A stretch of 64,000 nt of DNA, taken from positions 514,905,772-514,969,771 of the forward strand of contig JASDDO010000001.1 in the NCBI GenBank assembly GCA_030015575.1. The letters are read 5' to 3'. The notes beneath the pieces are model-generated. The model did not search any database and was not told the DNA's origin. It was given only the letters and a program-made list of their open reading frames with translations. The position numbers and the translations under genes were made by a program. The stretch comes from Agapanthus africanus. Taxonomy: Eukaryota > Streptophyta > Magnoliopsida > Asparagales > Amaryllidaceae. Below, piece after piece: positions 11,308 to 20,821 of this stretch (position 1 is its first letter; each line of letters opens with the position of its first letter).

Positions 11308-12237
11308 GACTGTCCATCTGTTTGTGGATGGTAAGCTGTGCTAAAGTTCAGATTTATTCCTAAACTAGCTTGCAGACTCTGCCAAAATTACGATCGGAAT
11401 CTGGTGTCACGATCGGAGACAATGCAAACCGGTACTCCATGTAATCTCACGATCTCCTGCATGAGTTCTTGGGTATCAGAGATAGTACACTATGAAGTGT
11501 TTAAATCTTATTTAGATTCTTACCTCCATATATTTCTTTGCTAATGTCTCGGTAGATTGGCCAACTCGAAAGGGAATAAAGTGAGCCGACTTTGTGAGTC
11601 GATCCACAATAACCCATACTGCATCGTTACCTTTCATGCTGCGAGGAAATGCAGTCACGAAGTCCATGGTAATGTGTTGCCACTTCTATTCTGGGATAGA
11701 TAACGGTTGAAGTAAACCAGCACTCCTGTGATGTTCAGCTTTCATTTGCTGACACACCAAACATTTAGCGACGCTTCTGGATAGTTCACGCTTCATTCCA
11801 TGCCATCGGTAATGTTGGCGTAGATCTTTGTATATCTTTGTACCACCAGGATGTACTAGGTAGGGGGAACTGTGAGCTTCTTTCATCAACTCTTCCCGAA
11901 CAGGACCTTGTGGTACACACAATCTACTGCCGTATCTCAAAGATCCGTCTTCATGAATGATGAAGTCTGTTCTAAGTCCACTTTCTACTTGTTCTCTGAT
12001 CTTTTGCAACTTGGCATCACTTTCTTGAGCTGTTTTGATCTGATTGACAATTGTAGACTGAACTTGTAAGTTCATCAAACTTGAAGCGTTACCTGGCATG
12101 ACCACTTCCATCTCCATCTGATGCAAATCTTGCTGTATCTTCCAGTGTGCGGTAAGATTCATTGATAGTAGTTGGCGACTAAGTGCATCAGATACTACAT
12201 TCACCTTCCCTTGATAGTAGTTGGCGACTAAGTGCAT
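11308..12237 (-). pseudogene. Element D integrase N-terminal half
   Basis: The minus strand encodes the end of RNase H (DALSRQ), the zinc-binding N-terminus of integrase (H-x3-H at HPGGTKIYKD and CLVCQQ further on), then the start of the catalytic core with DFVTAFP and [13 protein letters not shown] stop follows IPE near 11689. A 67-bp intron-like segment (11457-11523) breaks the frame before the EIVRLHG motif. The core then resumes with VSDRD and HPQTDGQ, with one stop, and is cut at 11308 by X. Integrase would insert the cDNA into the genome; this copy cannot. Confidence 0.85.
11457..11523 (-). other. Intron-like segment 3 in element D integrase (67 bp, GT-AG)
   Basis: On the minus strand the segment begins GTAAGAATC after GAG and ends CATGCAG before GAGATC. 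It introduces stops and shifts the frame. Leaving it out makes the frame continuous at the place where E has an uninterrupted EIVRLHG motif (about 28041-28075). Confidence 0.65.
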
Positions 12238-12540
12238 CAGATACTACGGTCTGTGTAGATATCTACCCGTTCTCCAAGATGATAATGGCTCCAAATCTTG
12301 AGAGCAAAGATAACGCTGCCAACTCCATATCATGCGTCGGATAGTTACGCTCATGAACCTTCAGCTTTCTTGATGCATAAGCTACAACTTTACCGTGCTG
12401 ATGTAAAACACATCCTAATCCCTTACCGGATGCATCGCAATGTACTACGAAACCTCCAGATTGGTCCGGTAAGACGAGAATAGGTGATGATGTCAATCTT
12501 GACTTGAGTTCTACGAAAACCATGCTTCTGACCACACGAA
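12160..12540 (-). pseudogene. Element D RNase H, frameshifted and internally deleted
   Basis: The minus strand shows the RNase H start with [19 protein letters not shown] and [20 protein letters not shown], holding the first catalytic Asp and Glu. The middle with the third Asp (normally TDHKSLKY) is missing. The frame resumes at a VVSDALSR end that is present twice as a 36-bp direct repeat (about 12163-12199 and 12212-12247). A frameshift near 12535 separates it from RT. Confidence 0.8.
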
Positions 12541-13864
12541 TTCTTCATCTTTACGCGTGAGCTTGGTCAGGGGTGTTGCAATCTTCGAAAATCCTTCAAT
12601 CAATCTTCGGTAGTATCCCACTAATCCCAAGAAACTTCGAATGTCCTTCACTGTCTTTGGTGTCGGCCATTCGCTTACTACTGCTATTTTAGCTGGATCT
12701 ACAGAGATTCCTTCACCTGAAACGATATGTCCGAGAAATCCGACTTTTTCTAGCCAAAACTCACACTTGCTGTACTTGGCATAGAGTTGATACTGTCGCA
12801 AAGTCTCCAGGACATGTTCAGCGTGCTCTTTCCGATTCTTTGAATATACCAGGATGTCGTCGATGAATATGACAACGAACCTGTCTAGGTACTCTCGAAA
12901 AACTTAATTCATTAGGTTCATGAATATGGCGGGTGCATTGGTCACTCCAAATGGCATTACGAGAAATTCATAATGTCTACAGCGAGTCATGAATACCATC
13001 TTCGGAATATCAGACTCTTTAACCTTCACCTGATGATAACCCGAACGAAGATCTAACTTTGAGAAAACGCAAGACACACTTAGCTGATCGAACAGATCGT
13101 CGATTCACGGTAGTGGATACTTGTTCTTTATCGTGACTTCGTTCAAAACTCTATAATCAATGCACATTCTGTATGAACCTTCCTTCTTCTTCACAAGTAA
13201 AACCGAAGATCCCCAACTTAAAGTGCTGGGACGAATCCATCCTTTCTGCAGAAGTTCGTCCAGTTGAGTACGGACCTCTTTCAAACCTTCATGGCTTAAC
13301 CGATACGGTGCTTTGATCACCGGTTGTGCACCAGGTACTAAATCAATTCCGAATTCAAGAGCTCGACTGGGAGGCAAACCTGATATGTCTTCAAGAAATA
13401 TATCGTCGAACTCTCTAACTACCTCTGGCTTGTCTTCTCCTGCCTGTAGAGTTGCAATCACTGCCTTCTTCGGTTTTGCTTTGTATGTGCTAGGTTCCGG
13501 GATACGGTCTCCACTTTTGAAATAAAAAACCGGATGCTCTGGAATCTCGAACACTACCCTCCTTTGACGACAGTCGATGGTAGAATAGAATGTTCCTAGC
13601 CAATCCATACCAAAAACTACATCGAAGTTCGGTATGTCCAGTACCTTGAAGTCAGTATAGAATTCTCTACTGCGGATGACCACGGACACAGGTCGTATCC
13701 CATTGTTGCCTTTAGAACGCCGTTCCCTGAACTGACATTCCAGTTGGATACGAGCGGTTTGACTGGAATCGCATAAGTTCGGACGAACCGTCGCGACATA
13801 AAGCAATGAGATACTCCGATATCGAAGAGTGCTAATGCAGGAAGTGAAGCTACTAAGATCGTAC
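12540..13864 (-). pseudogene. Element D protease and reverse transcriptase
   Basis: On the minus strand the protease begins near 13820 with [10 protein letters not shown], where the usual D-[ST]-G site is D-I-G, and continues to VVFGMDWL. A frameshift lies near 13720. RT follows: [27 protein letters not shown], the MPFGVTNAP motif and FIDDILVYS, which has the catalytic D-D pair (about 12850), then GFLGHIVS. Two in-frame stops are seen, after NKYPLP (about 13105) and in the MN-VFREYLD stretch (about 12905). The enzyme would copy element RNA into cDNA. Confidence 0.85.
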
Positions 13865-13951
13865 CTAAGTTATGTGGGATATGTTTTAGGTTTAGGAAAA
13901 GATATATGGATGTAAACAAGTATCAAATAGATTTGAAAGATGGGAAGTTGC
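13865..13951 (-). other. Intron-like segment 2 between gag and protease of D (87 bp, GC-AG)
   Basis: On the minus strand the segment begins GCAACTTCCC and ends CATAACTTAG, is AT- and T-rich, and carries stops. Without it gag runs in frame into the protease, as it does in E at 25541-25570. The donor is GC rather than GT, a rare class or a decayed GT. Confidence 0.5.
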
Positions 13952-15221
13952 CAGTGATGACTTGGCTAGTGGCTTCAGCTTCTTCCACAGTCATTGTGAA
14001 AGCCTGTCGCCTAGGTACATTCCACCTTGCTGGAGGAGCATTTCTCTGTCCGTTCCTTTGTCCCTGAGGTAGGTTCCTTTGTGCTTGATGGAACTGACGA
14101 GAAGGAGGTGTAGTAGGTCCACGAGGAGGTGGAGCTGTGAGAGCAAGGCGTAGTGCAGGTGCCTGAATAGCTGGCCGCTGCGGATATATGATTACTAGTC
14201 TGGGTGCCTGATATTGATTGAGTCTTTGAGGACAAGACCCAATATCATGTGTGGATGAGCCACGAACTAAGCAGAGGCGATTAGCACGCCTACAATCCTT
14301 CGCCAGGTGTCTATTCCTTTTGTAATAAATGCAGAAATCTGGACTGGGCCGGTTGAAAGGTACTCCCGGTCTCCTGGGTACAAAAGGTGGCCTGGAAAAG
14401 GTTCCTCCTGCCATCTGAGTGGCAAGGCGCTTCACATCGGCAGAGTGAGGTCTGCCTTTCTTCTTCACTACTGCCTCGTGCCGACGAGCAGCTTTCAGAG
14501 CTAGGTCATGGGTTGGAAAATCCCCTGTAGCTAGAGCAGCTTGGATTTCCTGGTCCAACCCCTGCTGAAATCGTCTGACCCTGATCACAGCAGTCGGTAT
14601 GAGATGGGCCGCAAACCTGTTACGGTATTGTGTTAGCTGTGTAGTATGTGATATTAGATAATCAAATATTAATACATATCTTACCTGCTCAACATGGTGA
14701 ACTCTGCATCATACTCATCCACTGATTTGCTCCATATAGAGCCTTGTTGTAAGTGGATGAATTGCTGCTCCATGTCGAATCGGGCAGTCTCTGGAAAATA
14801 CTTCGCGTCGAACATGTCGCGAAAAGTCTTCCATTCGATCGGCTGGGCAAGACGGCTTTCTTCCTCCCTCCACCATACTCGGGCGTTGCAGCTTCGTAAC
14901 CCTTACCCAAGCAATGTCTGGAACTTGTGTTGCTGCCAGATCGTCTTCGATCGACTGAGCCCATTCTTCAGCTTCCAAGAGGCTCTCTTTCCCAGAAAAT
15001 TGCTTCGGATGAAGTTCCCGGAATTGCTTCACTCCAGGTGCTTCCGCTTATAGACGGTTCATTAGTAAGGCAGTCTGCTGCTGTTGTCCTTCCAGGAGGC
15101 TCTTAATTGCCTCATACAGTACCGTCTGCTCGTTGATCGGAGCTATAACGGTAGGCCTAAGTGGAAGAGGTGATGGTGGTGTGTTGTTGACGTTTGTACT
15201 CGTGTTGTTGGGAGAATCCAT
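13952..15221 (-). pseudogene. Element D gag
   Basis: The minus-strand frame starts at ATG 15221 (MDSPNNTSTN). It continues through a TAA at 15048 into a gag domain (FRELHPKQFSGK, EAEEWAQSIEDDL), where at least one frameshift occurs, then VDEYDAEFTM, VRRFQQGLD and a zinc knuckle region (FCIYYKRNRHLAKDC, CLVRGSSTHDIGSC) with the first knuckle's second Cys replaced. A proline-rich linker follows. A 68-bp intron-like segment (14617-14684) interrupts the gag domain. Gag would form the particle and bind RNA. Ninety-odd bases of leader and 15222-15392 before it hold repeated CATGCAG but no clear primer site. Confidence 0.8.
14617..14684 (-). other. Intron-like segment 1 in element D gag (68 bp, GT-AG)
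   Basis: On the minus strand it begins GTAAGATATG after GAGCAG and ends CCGTAACAG, with a CTAAC branch-point-like motif about 20 bases before the end, and is AT-rich. It falls inside a conserved gag motif that is uninterrupted in E (24901-24960). Leaving it out joins the two gag frames. Confidence 0.65.
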
Positions 15222-15392
15222 AACCGTGAAAGAAAATAGGGTTAGGATATATTCAAAGATTATGAAATATAAAGAATGTTTAGTTGCCAAGTCTTATAAT
15301 TCTTGTGTTACATTGCTTAGGTTTCCATGCAGAACTGACTTGCATGGTAGGGTTCCATGCAGCAATGACCTGCATGGCCCGCCAACAAAACA

Positions 15393-15986
15393 TGTCACGC
15401 CCCGCTTTCCAGAGTACGGTAAGGAGACATGACGGGTCACGCAACATATTTACTCAGAAGTATACACGCTAAACATAAATAAGCAATATAGTAAAGTACA
15501 CAAGTAAGACATGAGATGTAATTGAACAACAACTTTTATTCATTAAACATCCTTTACAATACAACTGGAAATGTAAATACAAGACTGAAAAGCAATACGT
15601 AAACAATGGCATGAACTGAAAGTAAAATATATAAAAGTCACTAGAGCGCTGGGTCTTCTGAGAACTGCTCCAAGTCGTCTGTGCTGGGCTCGATCTCTAG
15701 AGAATCAGACCCCCCTGACAACATTCCAAAGAAAGAAGAGAAAAGGAATGTCGTCAGCACACAATCGCTCGGTAAGTCCCAAAGAGAGATAGAAATAAAC
15801 TAAACAGGTAATGAGAAATAACTGGTATAATATTGATAGTAATATTAACGCAGTTGTTTGTAGCTTGGTACAGAATATGCCAGTGTATATGAGAGGAGTC
15901 CAGCTTACCCCGTGAACTATGGTATACGGATCACAAGATCCCGTCAAAACCCACGGGACAACGGTAACGGATGTTCAGGTTAGGTG
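15393..15986 (-). repeat. 5' LTR end of element D (truncated)
   Basis: Reverse complement of about 10690-11307 in X. Its end (TGACA on the minus strand) is at 15393, next to the D leader. The hairpin at 15715-15757 matches the X hairpin. It is cut at 15986 by the start of Tat LTR1. I could not find a convincing primer site in 15370-15392. Confidence 0.85.
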
Positions 15987-16208
15987 TGTTTCCCCCCAAT
16001 AATAGAAGAGCAAGGCTCTGTTCAAAATTTGAAAAGAGGCAGCGCCTCACATGCCTTGCACGAGGACGCCAGCGCTAAGAGTTAAAACATTTGAGGCAAC
16101 GCCTCAAGTGCATTGCACGAGGACGCCAGCGCCAAGAGTTAAAAACTTTGAGACAGCACCTCACGTGCCCCGCACGAGGGCGCCGGCGCCAGAACTAAAA
16201 GTTTTCTG

Positions 16209-16366
16209 CCGTTGGATCAAAGATCCAACGGAGATGATAAATCATCATAATACAGAATTAAATTCTGTTGAGGAAATATTCCTCAAATCTTTCTAAACAA
16301 GAAAGATTACTCTCTGTAAAATAGAGCACCGTTGGATTAAAAATCCAATGGTGATTAAAAATCACC
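16209..16366 (+). other. Chain of eight abutting inverted repeats in LTR1 U3
   Basis: Successive arms: 16209-16231 (10-bp arms, AAA loop), 16233-16246 (6-bp), 16253-16267 (7-bp, CAGAATT), 16268-16286 (8-bp, TTGAGGAA), 16286-16308 (9-bp, AATCTTTCT), 16311-16326 (CTCT/AGAG), 16327-16353 (12-bp with one mismatch) and 16350-16366 (GGTGATT). Almost every base lies in an arm or a 1-7 base loop. A diverged chain is in LTR2 from about 55269. Confidence 0.8.
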
Positions 16367-16667
16367 AAGCTACAGAATAAGCTCTGTATGGAAAAATATT
16401 TCCCCAATCTTTCTAAACAAGAAAGATCACGCTATGTAAAATAGAGCACCGTTGGATTAAAGATCGAATGGTTATTAAAAATCACCAAGATACAAAATAA
16501 GCTCTGTATGGAAAATATTTTCCCAATCTTGTTAAAAAAACAAGAAAATATTTTCTGTAAAACAGAAGTCCTTGGATCAAAGATCCAACGGTGGATAAAA
16601 TCCCCAAATCAATTAAGGATCTCTCAATGAGAGATTTCTTTAACTAAATCAACAAACTTGCCTCCAC

Positions 16668-16676
16668 TATATAAAA
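16668..16676 (+). promoter_or_regulatory. TATA box of Tat LTR1
   Basis: TATATAAAA is followed by CCCCAAGACTTCAAGTCTTG, a stretch shared with LTR2 (TATA at 55830), so transcription should start about 30 bp downstream. Confidence 0.7.
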
Positions 16677-16999
16677 GCCCCAAGACTTCAAGTCTTGTAC
16701 AGAAGAACCCACCCCATAAACTTCAAGTTCAAAAAGAAGAGCAAGCAAAAAAGAAAGCTTTAAGAGAGAAGAAGGAAGAAGAACTTTCTTCAAGGTAAAT
16801 AAAGATAATAGAGATCATAGTATCTCATCGGCATATCCAAGGGTTTAACCCTCATAAAGAACATAGTTCTTTCCCCTGGAACCGAGACCCATGAGACAAG
16901 TCTCCCACAAATGAGAATTTAATTCTTGTAGGGACGAATTTGTTCTTGGGGATCGAAAATCCAGGGGAGAATAGAGAATTGAACATCTTCAGAAAAATG

Positions 17000-17305
17000 C
17001 ACAAAGAAAGGAACAGCGCCAAGCATCTCACGTGCCCCTCACGTGGGCGCTGCTCAAATAAAGAGTGTTTAGCACTCAATGGTTGGCGCTCAGCACCAAG
17101 CGTCACGTGTCCCTCACGTGGGCGCTACTCAATAAAGAGTGCTTAGCACTCAATGGTTGGCGCTCAGCGCGAAGCGCCTCACGTGTCCCTCACGTGGGCG
17201 CCGCTCAATTAGGAGTGCCTAGCACTCAGTGGTTGGCGCTCGGCACCAAGCGCCTCACGTGTTCCATACGTGGGAGCCATAAAGAGTGTTTAACACTCCA
17301 TAAAA
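17000..17305 (+). repeat. 75-bp tandem repeats in LTR1
   Basis: Units holding CACTCAATGGTTGGCGCTCAG and paired CACGTG motifs recur at 17073, 17148 and 17223, with a shortened copy near 17294. The matching array in LTR2 has a 77-bp unit. Confidence 0.75.
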
Positions 17306-18339
17306 AAACAAAAAAAAAGAGAGGATAAAGTAAAGGGTGAGCGTCAGAGCCCATATCAATGCTCATCACTGTTTGCACAGAAAAGGTACTGAGCCCAAAC
17401 AAGTGTTTAACACTTTATTCAAAGACTGAGTGGGCTGAGTCCAACTTGACCAAAAGTCCCTAATTCAGATCAACCAAGCCCATGTGCTCACCATTTTTCC
17501 AAATTGGTCTTAGTCCCAAACACGACTATTGATCTTCCAACGGACATTGGTTTACATCTCCTCACACCTCTGATAAATGTCGTTGTAATTCTTCAGCGTC
17601 TTCCGAGAGGTGGTGGGTCCCGATAACCAACAACTCTTTAGTGTACTCCTAAATTGACGGGCACATCCCAATACGGACCTCAAAGTCCTTAAACTAGCTA
17701 TGGACCGTAATGTCCTTAAACTACAATGGACCGTAACGTCCTTAAACTAACTATGGACCGCAATGTACTTAAACTAAAACAATACAGAGTCCAAATGCTC
17801 TTCTGTTGGGTCTGAATGATCCCAAAATCATGCTGAGTAGATCTTAGTCCAAGATCGGACTAACGTATCCTAAATAAACATTTAAGTTGATCTTAATCCC
17901 AAATGAGATTAACGATCCTTAAATCAAACCAAACCCAAATCTAAAAAAATACGGATTTGGACTAATCAACGCCCTACGGGCGACAACATAAATTAGTCTC
18001 CGTATACAATCCATGAGCAACCAAAAATAAAACAAACACACATGACACGAAGTGACATTCTGGAGTAGGAGAAAGTGGTTACCGCAATGCGGTAACGTAA
18101 TTAACTGCAGGGGCTTGCGCCTGCAGGGAAGAGCATCCCCACAATCAAAAACCCCTCGCAAACGAGGAGGAATCTGACGAAATCTGCTACAACGGCTGCA
18201 TCCGTCCAGACCTCCGATACACGGTGCCATAAATCAACTTGGCATCTTCGGAGAGGTGGACGGATAAACCCAAATAGCATCTGCCCCCAAATGCAGGCAA
18301 GACGTTCGTCTTTCCCGGCTTTCGACAGTAAATAGATTC

Positions 18340-18357
18340 TGGCGCGCCCGGTGGGAC
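18340..18357 (+). other. Candidate primer-binding site of element C
   Basis: TGGCGCGCCCGGTGGGAC lies a few bases after the LTR end. The matching site after LTR2 is TGTCACGCCCGGTGGGAC (57869-57886). The tRNA it pairs with is not clear to me. Confidence 0.5.
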
Positions 18358-18390
18358 CTCTTCCTCTTTCCACTCTACACTTCGTGTGTC

Positions 18391-19298
18391 GTGTTCGCGA
18401 ACGAATCGCGGTTTAATATGGTTGCCCCTGGATTCGAGATACTAAGATTTGGTGTCTTGCTCCATGCAGAAGAGAAGATGACAGTAATGGCTTCCAACTG
18501 CACCAATTGCAACAGCAACTACCACTCCATCTCTGTTGGAGGTGTGACTTATGGGTCGCAAGCGGTCTCTATCTTTGCGATGCCAGTGGAGCAGGTGACT
18601 CAGGACACCACTGGATTGTTCTTCGGGACCATGCTCCCGCCAATGAGCTTCAATGCTTCAGTGACATCACATGAGCCTCCAAAGAAGTCGGTCTTCGATC
18701 GGCTTGCAACTACCACGGTCCCTCTCAATGGGTCGTCCAAGTCCAACGCCTCAGTCTTTAACAGACTAGGCCAAGGCTCCAGTGGTTCATAGAGAGGCCT
18801 GCAATACCTGAACGGGTTATCCCAAAGCGGATAGCTATTCCAGCTCCGGTAGACAAAGTCGTCAAAAGGGATTCTCCTGTGAAGGGATCGGTCTTCGCAA
18901 GACTGGCCGTTCCAACTCTTGCTACGGGTAAGGTCGTTACAAGTGCTTCCCCTATTCGAAAGTCAGTTTTCGACAGGTTAGACGTTCCCTCTCAACGGAC
19001 ATCAGTCTTCAACAGGTTGGCACCAAAAGCAGCCTCTCATCAAAGCAAGGGGCATGGAAAGGTCGCTTCTACAACTGAGGTGATCCCATCTGCAAGACAC
19101 GCTCGACGTCGCCACTGGCACCGAGTGAGGAAAGCTGGGGGCAGTTCCTCCTCTAGACTTACCCCACCAGCTCCAATGGTGGAAATTGACGCTGCTGTTC
19201 CAACTGGGAACAGTTTCGAGCTGCTCAGGAGGGTGCGCAAGAACTCTCCAACCGCCATCTTGAAGAAGTCTCCTCCGCCTGTCGAAAACACAACATAG
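18391..19298 (+). pseudogene. N-terminal ORF of element C with SVFxRL repeats
   Basis: Two frames (18391-18792 and 18879-19298) form one broken reading region upstream of gag. The likely start is a Met before ASNCTNCNSNYHS (about 18487), matching 58008 in the second copy; upstream Mets are not shared. Five copies of a K/R-x-SVF[DNA]RL motif are visible: KKSVFDRL, NASVFNRL, KGSVFARL, RKSVFDRL and RTSVFNRL. A basic stretch RHARRRHWHRVRKAGG follows. SVFxRL words occur in other Tat polyproteins; their role is unknown. A stop near 18790 and a frameshift separate the parts. Confidence 0.7.
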
Positions 19299-19469
19299 GT
19301 GAAGCCGGAACAGCCTCCTCAACGTCTGTCCTCCAAGATCCACAGAGTTTGGCGGAAAGTCCAAGACTCTGTAATTGACAAAGATTACTCTCGCCGGCTG
19401 AAGAAGACGAAGGCTCGGTAAGAGAAGGACCATTCCTCTTCCATACCACGAAAGGTATCGTCTGCATGA

Positions 19470-20815
19470 GTGTCTGCCGCAACGGCCCCCTCAACTTCGA
19501 CCTCCCATAAAAGGAGAAGGCCGGAGAATATCCCCCTGCCCGCGGCAAATTTCAATGGCAGTGGACCCAAACGTTCCAAGTCTGGGGGCATGGTTGTGCA
19601 TACCGTCTACATGGCATCCGGAAAAGAGGATAGTCGTGCTTCCGTGAGTCATCGATCACTCACACGGTCTGTGATGAAAGATCAGGAGCAACAACAAAAG
19701 CTCCAGGAGATGTTGACAAGGATGGCCGCACTTACTGGGCAGAAAGAAAGCCCGGAAGTATCGTTGGAACAACGCCAGGAGCAGGAGACCGACACCGAAT
19801 TCCTACGGAGGATTCTTGAAAAGAAAGACAAAGAGGCCGCGGAACAAGCGGCTAATATAAAACAAATAGCGTTTCTCTTCCAAGACATGGTGGGGATGAT
19901 GATCCAACCGGATCCTTCGGCCGAAGACCCTCTAATAATCATTGAAGACGACAGAGGGGAGACATCAAACCTTCCTCCGACTTTATCAGCAGCCAGGGAG
20001 GAGACGATATCTAAATCTACCCTTGATGACTACATAGCTCAACAAATACGAGCTCATCAAGCGAATGAAGCGACAGGACAAGTCATCAGAACTGGACGAC
20101 CTTATCCAAGCTGGTACGACCAAATTAAGTATCCGCCAGGATATACGATCCCCAAATTCCATGTGTATAAAGGGACGGGCAATCCGCATCAGCACGTTGC
20201 TCAATTTAGAGCTTTGTGTGGTAATACTGGGGGCGATGACAAACTTTTGCTTCGCCAGTTTGTTGGCAGCTTGTCGGAGACGGCATTTGAATGGTACTCC
20301 GAGCTCCTAAATGACTCTGTCAAGACATTTATGGAGATGGAACTACTGTTCACACAGCTGTTCGCAAGCGCAAGCGAGCGTACCCGAATCACGGCATTAA
20401 TCAACGCCGGAGTGAAACCGGGAGAGACCTGGGTTCAATACGCAATTCGGTGGCGTAACCTATGGTCAAAGTGTGAACAGCGCATAGAAGAAACTTCTGC
20501 TGTGGGCATGTTCGTAGGGATCCTTGATCCCCAGACAACTATATCCCAGTTTATGATGTTCTTCAAGCCGGCCATCTTCCAGGCCTTGATTGACAAACTA
20601 GCCCAAATGGACCAGATGGGCCATAGGCCGTCCTCTTCAAAGACAGATCTTCGGAATGAAAAGGGCAAAGGGAAAGCGACCTTCGTCGCCAATGCTCAAC
20701 AACAACCGAGTGACCCGAAACCGGTTGTTCGCCAAAGCAACGAACCAAGATCCCTCGAAGAAAAGTTGAGACGTCTTTACTTGTTCCTCCAGGATAAAAC
20801 AGGAGATTATTCGAA
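19470..20815 (+). CDS. Element C gag (capsid region), intact frame to about 20815
   Basis: The 481-codon frame 19470-20915 begins with a basic and low-complexity part (KRRRPEN, KRSKSGG). A Q/E-rich, probably coiled-coil stretch lies at residues about 68-135 (DQEQQQKLQEML, EFLRRILEKKDKEAAEQ). The Retrotrans_gag fold lies at about 237-375 (NPHQHVAQFRALCGNTGGDD, FEWYSEL, WVQYAIRWRNLWSK, FKPAIFQALIDKL). The last 30 codons after about 20815 are out of frame: the true continuation is the next frame, from 20822. The ATG is not certain, since a related frame upstream could be the true N-terminus. Gag forms the virus-like particle. This is the best-kept gene of C. Confidence 0.8.
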
Positions 20816-20821
20816 CTGGCG

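Larger units (their letters stand above)
6027..15986 (-). mobile_element. Element D: decayed Tekay-like chromovirus, minus strand
   Basis: On the minus strand the order is 5' LTR (15986 to 15393, cut by Tat LTR1), leader, gag (from 15221), protease, RT, RNase H, integrase (to 11308, then 8478 to 7876), chromodomain remnant, polypurine tract (7682 to 7670) and 3' LTR (7669 to 6027, cut by Tat LTR B). The gag-protease-RT-RNase H-integrase order and the chromodomain tail are those of Ty3/gypsy chromoviruses. Stops, frameshifts, an RNase H deletion and solo LTR X make it non-coding today. Three intron-like segments interrupt its frame (see separate entries). Confidence 0.85.
15987..18334 (+). repeat. 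Tat LTR1 (5' LTR of C)
   Basis: It starts TGTTTCCCCCC, the same start as LTR2 after its polypurine tract, and ends within a few bases of 18334, before the primer-site region. U3 (15987 to about 16700) is a chain of short inverted repeats. TATATAAAA is at 16668. R-U5 has 75-bp G-box repeats (starts 17073, 17148, 17223), then the ggaccg-type repeats (17690-17785). The left edge is inside the D LTR; aggtg (15982-15986) would be the target duplication. No gene is seen. Confidence 0.82.

Noticed and set aside
11308..15221. An integrated pararetrovirus
   Set aside because: The presence of LTRs, a polypurine tract, integrase and a chromodomain identifies a Ty3/gypsy element.
15370..15392. Primer-binding site of element D
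   Set aside because: The bases after the LTR end do not match the Met primer site or another I can name; a loss or an unusual primer is possible.
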